Shown here piece by piece: positions 9,000 to 16,189 of a DNA stretch of 54,204 bases (positions are counted from its first letter, which is position 1; every line of letters begins with the position of its first letter). A program made the position numbers and the translations under genes. The notes beneath the pieces were generated by a model, which searched no databases, was not told the origin of the DNA, and saw only the letters and a program-made list of their open reading frames with translations. The DNA lies in assembly GCA_900315585.1 (NCBI GenBank), contig OMZP01000011.1:18415-72618 (forward strand), given 5' to 3'. The stretch comes from an uncultured Eubacteriales bacterium. GTDB taxonomy: Bacteria > Bacillota > Clostridia > Christensenellales > Aristaeellaceae.

Positions 9000-10286
9000 T
9001 CATCGTTCCTCCGGCTGCGGGATCGTCACCCGAACCACGGTGCCGCCCGCCTCCCGGGGCAGGATCTCCAGCCGGCCGCCGCACATCATCTCCAGGCGCT
9101 GGCGGATGTTGGCCAGGGCGATGTGGGGCGCGTCGTCGGCGGCGGGCTCATAGCCGGGGCCGTTGTCCGAAACGGTGATCACGCTGCCGGTCTCCGCCTC
9201 ACGGGTCTGGATGGCAATGCGCAGCGGCTCGGCGTCCGGGTCCATGCCGTGCTTGACGGCGTTTTCCACGATGGGCTGCAGCGTCAGCGGCGGCAGGCGG
9301 AACAGGGTGTGGGGCGTGTCGTAGTCCACGAAGAGGCGGTCCTCAAACTGGGCCTGCTCCACGGCCACGTAGGCGCGGGTGTGCTCCAGTTCCTCGGAGA
9401 AGGGGATGGTGTGGTCGCTGGCGATGGCGGTGAAGTTCTTGCGCAGGTAGGTGTTGAAGTCCATCGTGACCTGCTGGGCCTTTTTGGGGTCCTGGCCGCA
9501 GAGGTAGTAGATGCTGGTCATGGTGTTGTGGATGAAGTGGGGGCGCATTTGCAGCACCATGACGCTGGCGCGCTGGTGGGCGATTTCCCGCTGCTGCCGC
9601 AGATTCTGGTCGATCTGATCCATCATGATGATGGCGTACATCGAATTGGCGCACAGGGAGATGCAGATGATGTTGCCGAAGGCGATGAACAGCATGTCAA
9701 AGTAGAACATGCGGATGATCAGCGTCAGCAGCATGGGGAGCGTGTAGACCAGGAAGGCGGTGTAATGCTTCCGGGACAGTCGCTTCCGCCAGCGCAGCAG
9801 CAGCGCCAGGTTGAGGAGCAGGATGGCGACGATGGGAACCATCAGCAGCGGGTGCCAGGGGCCGTAGTGGAAATGGTTGTCCGGCGTGATGTAGTAAAAA
9901 ACGGTGGTGAAGGGGCTGACACCCAGCAGCAGGAGATACGCGCCCCACAGGGCCAGCGCGCCCCGAAAGAGGGGGTGGCGCCGCCAGTCCTCCCCGCAGG
10001 CGTGCAGCAGGTGGACGGTGGACAGGGGCATCAGAACCGAGACGAGCAGGTATTCCAGGAAGCTGACGACCTTTTCCACCGTCACCAGGTTCGGGCGGCC
10101 GTAGACGATATCGTCCACGCAGAAGACGCTCATGCACAGCACGAGAACCGAGAAAAAGACGATGAAGTAGCGGCGGTTCCACCGATCCATGCCGGGCATG
10201 ATGGCGGCGCTCACCAGGCCCACCACCACCAGGATCAGCATCCCGCCGCAGACGAAGAAGCTGACTTGATCCATCCACCCGCTCAT
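9000..10286 (-). CDS. LytS/YehU-type sensor histidine kinase
   Basis: 428 residues from the ATG at 10286, which overlaps the TGA of the regulator gene by four bases (ATGA); the longer upstream frame only shadows that gene. About seven membrane segments occupy residues 8-225. The His_kinase domain (PF06580 type) shows LQMRPHFIHNTM, with the phospho-acceptor His near 248. The HATPase domain shows the N box IVENAVKHG (about 342) and the G box VSDNGPGYE (about 374). It would autophosphorylate and pass phosphate to the partner encoded just upstream. The stimulus is unknown; the 7-membrane sensor resembles those that sense peptides or membrane state. Confidence 0.9.
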   Translation of the reverse strand: MSGWMDQVSFFVCGGMLILVVVGLVSAAIMPGMDRWNRRYFIVFFSVLVLCMSVFCVDDIVYGRPNLVTVEKVVSFLEYLLVSVLMPLSTVHLLHACGEDWRRHPLFRGALALWGAYLLLLGVSPFTTVFYYITPDNHFHYGPWHPLLMVPIVAILLLNLALLLRWRKRLSRKHYTAFLVYTLPMLLTLIIRMFYFDMLFIAFGNIICISLCANSMYAIIMMDQIDQNLRQQREIAHQRASVMVLQMRPHFIHNTMTSIYYLCGQDPKKAQQVTMDFNTYLRKNFTAIASDHTIPFSEELEHTRAYVAVEQAQFEDRLFVDYDTPHTLFRLPPLTLQPIVENAVKHGMDPDAEPLRIAIQTREAETGSVITVSDNGPGYEPAADDAPHIALANIRQRLEMMCGGRLEILPREAGGTVVRVTIPQPEER

Positions 10287-10882
10287 GTGCCGTCGCCTCC
10301 CGTCCAGAAGGGATGGCGCAGCCTTTTCAGCTGCTCCCGAACCCCCTCGGCCGTGACGGGCTTGAGCATGAAGCCGCAGGCTCCGGTGCCCCAGGCGTCG
10401 AAGGAGTATTCCACGTAGGCGGTCAGGTACACCACGTTGGTGCGGGGGTTGATCTCCAGCAGCGTCCGGCACAGGTCCAGCCCGCTCACCTTGCCCAGTT
10501 CGATGTCCAGAAAGGCCAGGGCGACGGGGTTGGCCCGGGCGTACTCCAGGGCCTCCGACGGCCGGGTGAAGCCGGTGACGGCGGCCCCGGGCAGCACCTC
10601 CTCCAGGATGGGCAGCGCGCCGGAGAGGACGATCTTCCGGTCGTCCACCAGGATCACGTTGGGGGAGGCGTCGCTCTCCGCCGCGGCGGAGAGCAGCGTG
10701 TTCACGTCCACGCCGAGACACTGGGCCAGCCGGGAGATCATCGCCGCGTCCGGCAGGCGGCTGCCGTTTTCCCAGCGCGCGACGGTGGGCCGGGTGACAT
10801 ACACCCGCCCCGCAAGCTGCTCCTGGGAGAGACGACGCTCGACGCGCAGCCTTCGCAGCGTCTCCGCAAAATGCCTGTTCAT
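10283..10882 (-). CDS. Response regulator with N-terminal XRE helix-turn-helix and C-terminal receiver
   Basis: 199 residues from the ATG at 10882, preceded by GGAGA; the ATG at 10897 has no ribosome site. Residues 6-60 are an HTH_3/XRE DNA-binding domain (SQEQLAGRVYVTRPTVARWENG). Residues 74-190 are a receiver with the acidic pair D80-D81, phospho-acceptor D126 (AFLDIELGKVSGLDL), T154 and K174, so all receiver catalytic residues are present. The domain order is the reverse of normal response regulators, and no LytTR output is present although the partner kinase is LytS-like. Translationally coupled to the kinase. Confidence 0.88.
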   Translation of the reverse strand: MNRHFAETLRRLRVERRLSQEQLAGRVYVTRPTVARWENGSRLPDAAMISRLAQCLGVDVNTLLSAAAESDASPNVILVDDRKIVLSGALPILEEVLPGAAVTGFTRPSEALEYARANPVALAFLDIELGKVSGLDLCRTLLEINPRTNVVYLTAYVEYSFDAWGTGACGFMLKPVTAEGVREQLKRLRHPFWTGGDGT

Positions 10883-10980
10883 GCCATCATTCTCCATGCT
10901 TTGTTTCTTCTATATTAATCCAACGCCGCCGGAAAAACAAGGGGCGGGGGAAAAAGAATGTGACGAACTGGAACATCCCC

Positions 10981-11010
10981 TTGTGAAGGGCGGCGAATCG
11001 CAGGTATAAT
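10981..11010 (+). promoter_or_regulatory. Promoter of the diguanylate cyclase gene
   Basis: TTGTGA (10981-10986), an 18-bp spacer and TATAAT (11005-11010), 46 bases before the TTG start. Confidence 0.75.
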
Positions 11011-11055
11011 AAGGATGGGGAAGAATTGCGAACCGTCTGAAAGGAGGGGATCGGC

Positions 11056-12222
11056 TTGTTGAGTTACTATACCGTGCTCATCGCGCTGTGCTGGATGGCG
11101 CTGGGTGTGCTCTGCATCCTGGTGTACGAAAACAGTTGGATTCCCAGGGAGGATAAGCGGCTCTTCTATCTGACGTATGGGATCATCGCCTTCTCGGCGC
11201 TGGCGGAGTGGACCGGCATCCAGCTGAGCGGCAACGCGGGCGTCCCGGCCTGGGTGCTGACGGCGGTGAAGTGCGCCGACTACGTGCTCACGCCCATGGC
11301 GGGCGGTGCCATCGTCGCCCAGATGAAGCTGCGCGACCGGTGGAACCGGGCGCTGAATATCGTGCTCATCGTCAACGGCGTGTTCCAGATCGCAGCCGCC
11401 TTCTTCGGATGGATGGTGGTCGTGGACGCCCAGAATCACTATGCCCATGGCCCGCTGTATCCGGTCTACGTGGCGGTGTACATGGTGGTGATCGCCCTGA
11501 CGGGGGTCGAATTCCTGGCCTACGGCCGGTCCTACCGGCGGCAGAACAAGGCCTCGCTGTACACCGTGCTGCTGCTGGTGCTCGTCGGCATCGCCATTCA
11601 GGAGGTGCTGGGCGGAGAATACCGCACGGCCTACCTCGCGCTGACCATGGGCGCGGTGCTGATGTTCATCCACTACGCCGAGTTCTACCAGATGTCCGCG
11701 GACGCGCACATCCGCAAGCAGCACAGCGAGCTGATGAGGGATGCGCTCTCCGGCGTGTTCAGTCGCCACGCCTACATGAAGGCCCTGGAGAAATACGCCG
11801 AGCAGGGGGCGGTGCCCACGGACTTCGCCGCCTTCACCATCGACATCAACGGCCTGAAGCTGACCAACGACACCATCGGCCACGACGCCGGGGACGAGCT
11901 GATCGTCGGCGCCGCCCGCTGCATCGAGCGGGTCATGGGCGAGACGAACCGCTGCTACCGCACCGGCGGCGACGAGTTTGTCGTGCTGGCGAACATGGAC
12001 AAGGGCCAGGCGGACGTGGCCCTCATTCGCCTGGAGCAGGAGACCGGGTCCTGGACCGGGGACGAGGTGAAGGCGCTGAGCCTCGCCGCCGGCTACGCGC
12101 TGGCGGGGGACCATCCCGGGCTCACCGTGGAGGAGCTGGTGAAGAAGGCCGACCAGGCCATGTACGCCGCCAAGGCCGAGTATTACCGCAACAGCGGCAA
12201 CGACCGGCGGGGGAGAAGGTAG
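11056..12222 (+). CDS. Membrane diguanylate cyclase (GGDEF)
   Basis: 388 residues starting at TTG 11056, six bases after AAGGAGGGGA. Six or seven membrane segments fill residues 1-205. The GGDEF domain follows, with DINGLKLTNDTIGHDAGDE and an intact CYRTGGDEFVVL active site (GGDEF about 304-308), so cyclase activity is likely (GTP to cyclic-di-GMP). No RxxD inhibitory site is seen in the usual place before GGDEF. It is transcribed away from the two-component genes. With the HD-GYP protein 4 kb away it gives both a maker and a breaker of cyclic-di-GMP in one neighbourhood. Confidence 0.9.
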   Translation: MLSYYTVLIALCWMALGVLCILVYENSWIPREDKRLFYLTYGIIAFSALAEWTGIQLSGNAGVPAWVLTAVKCADYVLTPMAGGAIVAQMKLRDRWNRALNIVLIVNGVFQIAAAFFGWMVVVDAQNHYAHGPLYPVYVAVYMVVIALTGVEFLAYGRSYRRQNKASLYTVLLLVLVGIAIQEVLGGEYRTAYLALTMGAVLMFIHYAEFYQMSADAHIRKQHSELMRDALSGVFSRHAYMKALEKYAEQGAVPTDFAAFTIDINGLKLTNDTIGHDAGDELIVGAARCIERVMGETNRCYRTGGDEFVVLANMDKGQADVALIRLEQETGSWTGDEVKALSLAAGYALAGDHPGLTVEELVKKADQAMYAAKAEYYRNSGNDRRGRR

Positions 12223-12234
12223 GACCGCATAACA

Positions 12235-12288
12235 AAAGAGGCTGTCGCAAAACAACCCAATGCGTTGTTTTGAGGCAGCCGTTTTTTC
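12235..12288. terminator. Terminator between convergent diguanylate cyclase and SARP-like genes
   Basis: GGCTGTCGCAAAACAAC pairs, with two mismatches, with GTTGTTTTGAGGCAGCC. The plus strand then runs GTTTTTTC and the minus strand CTCTTTTG, so it works for both genes. Confidence 0.85.
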
Positions 12289-12291
12289 TTT

Positions 12292-13107
12292 CTAATATTC
12301 TTCGTCCTCCATCGCCCAGTTGATCTCGTCCAGCTCGGCGTGGAGGGTCTCCGCCCAGCTGTACTGGTTCATGTAATCGCCCAGGTAGTGGTACTTGGAC
12401 TGCTTCTTGTTGGCCAGCCAGTCGTACAGGTCGCACTCGATCTTCTCCGCGGCGATGCCCAGGCTGCCCCGCTGCTTGACGATGATGCCGGGCAGCTTCA
12501 GCCGCGTCATGGTGTTTTGCAGGTCCTGGCGCAGGTTGCTCAGGTAGGAGGCCTTTTTTTCCGGGTCGCCGTCGTCCTCCCACAGGGCGGCGATGATCTC
12601 GCCGTTGGTGGTCTGGGCACCCCGGTTGTTCACCAGCAGGGCCACGATCTCCTTGGTGCGGGTGTACTTGAAGGCCACCGGCTCGCCGTCCACGAACAGC
12701 TCGAAGTTGCCGAAGGTCTGGGCGAACACCCGCTTGCCCGCCGCCTGGCCCACGGGGTGACGCAGGTCGTCCAGCTCCCGCTTCAGGGCCTTCTCGGTGG
12801 CGGGGCGCACCAGGTAGCCGCTGGCGTGCAGGTCCAGCGCGTCCAGGGCGCGCTCCGCCCCGTCCGCCAGGAACACCAGGTTCACCTGCGGGTACATGTC
12901 CTTCAGGTATTGGCCCAGGTCCAGCCCGCTCAATTCCGGCAGCTCCGTCGCCAGGAAGGCCACGTCCACGGCCTGCTGCCTCGCCGCGGCCAGGGCGTCC
13001 AGGCTGCCCGTGAAGGGCAGGATCCGGGCGTCGGCGGCCAGGACGGACACCTGCCTGCGCAGCGCCTCCAGGGCCGGGGCGGCGTTTTCCACCAACAGGA
13101 TGGTCAT
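12292..13107 (-). CDS. SARP-like transcription regulator with degenerate receiver
   Basis: 271 residues. Residues 1-115 have a receiver fold, but the acidic pair is E7-N8, the phospho-acceptor position in AFLATELPELSGLDL is A53 instead of Asp, and the usual KP is VRP (R101-P102), so phosphorylation is not expected. Residues 128-222 form an OmpR/SARP-type winged helix (FGNFELFVDGEPVAFKYTRT ... LWEDD ... LSNLRQDL). Residues 224-262 resemble the start of a bacterial transcriptional activation domain (YLGDYMNQYSWAETLHAEL), here only a stub. It overlaps the upstream unknown gene by ATGA. It is the best candidate for binding the heptamer pairs at the peptide promoters (19578-19595 and 20004-20021). 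Confidence 0.85.
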   Translation of the reverse strand: MTILLVENAAPALEALRRQVSVLAADARILPFTGSLDALAAARQQAVDVAFLATELPELSGLDLGQYLKDMYPQVNLVFLADGAERALDALDLHASGYLVRPATEKALKRELDDLRHPVGQAAGKRVFAQTFGNFELFVDGEPVAFKYTRTKEIVALLVNNRGAQTTNGEIIAALWEDDGDPEKKASYLSNLRQDLQNTMTRLKLPGIIVKQRGSLGIAAEKIECDLYDWLANKKQSKYHYLGDYMNQYSWAETLHAELDEINWAMEDEEY

Positions 13108-13601
13108 AGCATGCCCTCCCTCAGGTCGATGGGCTGCACGCGCTGGTGCCGGCGGTGCTCCGGGGTCATGTGCAGCGGGTCCGGCTCGCCCAGCAGCAGC
13201 ATGTCGTCGCCGCCCGCCATCATGGCGTCGTGCAGGGGGCCCGCGCTGAGATCGGAGATCACCAGGGCGGCAAAGCGGTCGTAGTTGTCCTCGTCGATGA
13301 CGGGGAAGTGGTGGCCCATGCGATACCAGTGGGCCGGGTCGAAGCCCGTCTCGCCGGTGTAGAGCCGGTCGGCGGTGGCCTCCACCTCGTCGGGCCCCGC
13401 CTGCTGGCCGGGCGCGAGGTTGAAGTCGTCGCAGAACAGCATGGCGTAGGCGCGCAGCACCTGCTCCCGCACGGTCATGGACCTGCCGCCCCGTTCGACG
13501 GCGGAATCCATGATGCGGTAGTAGGTCTCCTGGGCGGCCTCGTCGCCGTCGAAGCGGATGATGGCGTCGTAGAGCTCACGGTTGATCAGCGGATGTGCCA
13601 T
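13104..13601 (-). CDS. Hypothetical protein of the export cluster
   Basis: 165 residues from the ATG at 13601, after GAGGGATTACC. Not recognised. It is an acidic soluble protein without signal peptide or membrane segments; features are AHPLINRELYDAIIRFDG at the N-terminus, a helical TVREQVLRAYAMLFCDDFNLAPG and a central AHWYRMGHHFPVIDEDNYDRF. It ends in the overlap ATGA with the SARP-like regulator, so the two are translationally coupled, and it follows the ABC transporter gene by 85 bases. Context suggests a role with the regulator or exporter (an adaptor or sensor); this is inference only. Confidence 0.8.
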   Translation of the reverse strand: MAHPLINRELYDAIIRFDGDEAAQETYYRIMDSAVERGGRSMTVREQVLRAYAMLFCDDFNLAPGQQAGPDEVEATADRLYTGETGFDPAHWYRMGHHFPVIDEDNYDRFAALVISDLSAGPLHDAMMAGGDDMLLLGEPDPLHMTPEHRRHQRVQPIDLREGML

Positions 13602-13686
13602 GGTAATCCCTCGCAATACATCAGAATCATAGCCATTATGGCATCCAGTCTATCACAAAACGGTCGCAGGGGGAGGAGGACATACC

Positions 13687-15879
13687 CTAGCCTTCGCCCA
13701 CGTCCAGCCGCTGCCGGGCCACCAGCTGGGCAAAGACCCCGTTCTTCTCGATCAGCTGGTCGTAGGTGCCGTCCTCGATGATCGCGCCCCTGTCCATCAC
13801 CAGGATGCGGTCGCAGTTGCGGATGGTGGAGAGGCGGTGGGCGATGACGATGCGGGTGCACTTCAGCCGATCCAGCGTCTCGGACACCTGCTTCTGGGTC
13901 ACGTTGTCCAGGGCGCTGGTGGCCTCGTCCAGGATCAGGATGCGGGGCTTGGGCGCGATGGCCCGGGCGATGAGCAGCCGCTGCTTCTGGCCGCCGGAGA
14001 TGCCGCCCTGGCCCTCGGAGATCAGAGTCTGCATGCCCATGGGCATGTCCCGGATGTCCTGGGCGATGCCGGCCACCTCCGCGGCCTCCCAGGCCTCGTC
14101 CAGCGTCAGCCAGGGCGCAGACAGCGTGATGTTGGAGAAGATGTCGCCCTGCATCAGCTGGCCGTTCTGGATCACCACGCCCATGTTCCGGCGCACGGAC
14201 CGGGGGTCGAGGCCCTGCAAATCCCGCCCGTCGTAGAGCACGGAGCCCCGCTGGGGCTTCTCAAAGCCCAGCAGCAGCCGCACCAGCGTGGACTTGCCGC
14301 AGCCCGTGCGGCCAACGATGGCCACGTACTCCCCGGCCTTGATCTCAAGGGACAGGTCCGTGAGCACGTCCGGGGTGTCCGGCTCGTAGCGGAAGGTGAC
14401 GTGGCTCAGCTCGATGCTGCCGGACACCTTCTGAACCTGCTCCCGGTTGGCCGTGATCTCCGGCTCGGTCTTGAGGATGGGCTCCGCCATTTCCAGGATC
14501 GGGCGGATGCTGGCGGCGGACATGGCGATGCCCGACAGGGCCGTGAACGCGCCCATCACCCGGCCGTAGGCGGCGGTGAAGCCGTAGTACTGGCTGGGGC
14601 CCACGCCGGCGCTCACGGACAGGTAGTAGAGCGCGATGGTGCCCACCAGGGAGATGCCGGTGGTGATCACGCCGCTCAGCTTGATGAAGGTGGGGGGATT
14701 GTATTCCAGCTCCGAGCCCCGGGCGAACAGCCGCGCCCACCGGGCGAAGGCCCGCTTCTCGGACCCGGACAGCTTGATCTTCTGGATGCCGCTGACCATG
14801 GCGTAGCTCATGCCACTCTCCTCGGCGTCCAGCTGCATCTTCCGGCGGGAGATGCCGATCTGGGCCAGGGAGGTGGCCAGGCCCGCGCCCACGGTGAGCA
14901 CGATGATCAGCACGGACGGCCACACCAGCGTCGGCGAGAACCGGAAGATCTCCCCGATGTAGATCAGCGACAGCAGGCTGGAGAGCCCCGTGGACATCAC
15001 GCTGCTTAAGAGCGTGTCGCACAGGGAGCCCACGGAGCTGGCGCGGTTGGAGAGCTCGCCGGAGGAGTACCGCCGGAAGAAGCTCACGGGCAGCGACAGG
15101 ATGCGCATCATCACCGAGGATTCCACGGCCAGGGAGGTCTTGGTGGACAGGCGCTCCATCAGAAGGTCGCTCACCACGTTGATCAGCTCCGAGGCCACGG
15201 CGGAGCACAGCAGGAAGATCGCCATGCCCACCAGCATCGAGGCGCTTTTGCTGTCCAGGATCGGCCCGGTGATGGCCTGATAGACCCGCGGCTCGATCAG
15301 CCCCACCGCCGTCACGGCCAGGGTGGCCAGCACGATCACGGCGATGTCCCCGACGGAGACGCACTTCTTCATGTACAGCAAAAGGTCCGGGATGCCCAGC
15401 TTTTTCATGGGCAGGGGCTGGTAGAAGCAGACGGCCTCCGGGGACAGGCGCCGGGCGGTGTTGCGGTTCACCCGCACCCGCGCGCCGGTCTCCGGGTCGC
15501 GGAAGCTGTAGCCCCGGAACAGGCCGGGCAGCAGGGCCACCGCCGCGCCGCTGTCCTTCAGGAAGCCCAGCATCGGGCCGTAGGCGTCCCGGTACCAGTC
15601 CTCCGTCAGCTCCACGTCCCGGGTCATCACGCCCAGCGGGCGCAGGGCGGACTCCATCTGGTCGTTCACGTCGCCCGCGTCCTCCGGCAGCTCCACCGGC
15701 TTCATGTGGTAGTATTTCAGGATCTCATCCAGCGCCTCGGTGGCCACCAGCCGCTCGTCCTTCAGCCGCGCAGCCGTGCGACTGCCCAGCACCGAACCGG
15801 CGACCTCCTCGAAGGCCTCCTCGAAGACGTCCTCGTCGTGCTGGATGCGCTGTCTGATTTGTTCGTCAAACCAACCCAA
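13687..15879 (-). CDS. NHLM-type bacteriocin ABC transporter, permease/ATP-binding subunit without peptidase
   Basis: 730 residues. A 160-residue N-terminal cytosolic region without a C39 peptidase precedes a six-segment exporter membrane domain (about 165-440) and an ABC ATPase with Walker A VGRTGCGKST (about 520), the SGGQKQR signature (about 625) and Walker B ILILDEATSALD (about 645). The layout (EALDEILKYYHMKPVE, GAAVALLPGLFRGYSF, KPFYQPLP-like segment VCFYQPLPMKKLG) fits the second ABC protein of NHLM export systems, here shorter than usual. It would pair with the C39-bearing exporter encoded upstream across a 310-base repeat island. Confidence 0.88.
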   Translation of the reverse strand: MGWFDEQIRQRIQHDEDVFEEAFEEVAGSVLGSRTAARLKDERLVATEALDEILKYYHMKPVELPEDAGDVNDQMESALRPLGVMTRDVELTEDWYRDAYGPMLGFLKDSGAAVALLPGLFRGYSFRDPETGARVRVNRNTARRLSPEAVCFYQPLPMKKLGIPDLLLYMKKCVSVGDIAVIVLATLAVTAVGLIEPRVYQAITGPILDSKSASMLVGMAIFLLCSAVASELINVVSDLLMERLSTKTSLAVESSVMMRILSLPVSFFRRYSSGELSNRASSVGSLCDTLLSSVMSTGLSSLLSLIYIGEIFRFSPTLVWPSVLIIVLTVGAGLATSLAQIGISRRKMQLDAEESGMSYAMVSGIQKIKLSGSEKRAFARWARLFARGSELEYNPPTFIKLSGVITTGISLVGTIALYYLSVSAGVGPSQYYGFTAAYGRVMGAFTALSGIAMSAASIRPILEMAEPILKTEPEITANREQVQKVSGSIELSHVTFRYEPDTPDVLTDLSLEIKAGEYVAIVGRTGCGKSTLVRLLLGFEKPQRGSVLYDGRDLQGLDPRSVRRNMGVVIQNGQLMQGDIFSNITLSAPWLTLDEAWEAAEVAGIAQDIRDMPMGMQTLISEGQGGISGGQKQRLLIARAIAPKPRILILDEATSALDNVTQKQVSETLDRLKCTRIVIAHRLSTIRNCDRILVMDRGAIIEDGTYDQLIEKNGVFAQLVARQRLDVGEG

Positions 15880-15903
15880 AGGTTTTCTCCTTTCAGTCGA
15901 AAA

Positions 15904-16187
15904 CAGGGATTAGGGATTAGGGAGTAGGGAGTAGGAATAGTGGCTGCCGCATCCTGCAGCCTTCCCCTCTGGGGAAGGTGGCCGAGCGCAGCGAGGTCGG
16001 ATGAGGTCCCCCGGCGATTCGCGTCGCGCCTCTGCCACAATCAACGCACGAGGCCTACCTCAAAAGACCTCATCCGTCTTGCACTTCGCGCAATCCACCT
16101 TCCCCAAAGGGGAAGGCTAAGGGATCGCCGCACCCGTCTCCCTGGCGTCCTCAACTCCTCACTCCACTCTCCAAACTCCACGCTCTC
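15904..16187. repeat. Repeat island between the two exporter genes
   Basis: This fills the 310-base gap between the two exporter genes. The left arm has tandem GGGATTAGGG/GGGAGTAGGG units (15906-15935) and the right arm ACTCCTCACTCC/CACTCTCC units (16153-16180). Inside, two copies of dispersed family B (CCTTCCCC..GGGGAAGG with GATGAGGT) face each other at 15959-16010 and 16068-16118. No gene is seen; it interrupts what would otherwise be a tight operon. Confidence 0.85.
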
Positions 16188-16189
16188 CT

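Noticed and set aside
10287..10721. N-terminal extension of the histidine kinase
   Set aside because: It overlaps the XRE-receiver gene in another frame and has an arginine-rich shadow composition; the ATG at 10286 gives an ATGA overlap and a sensible membrane start.
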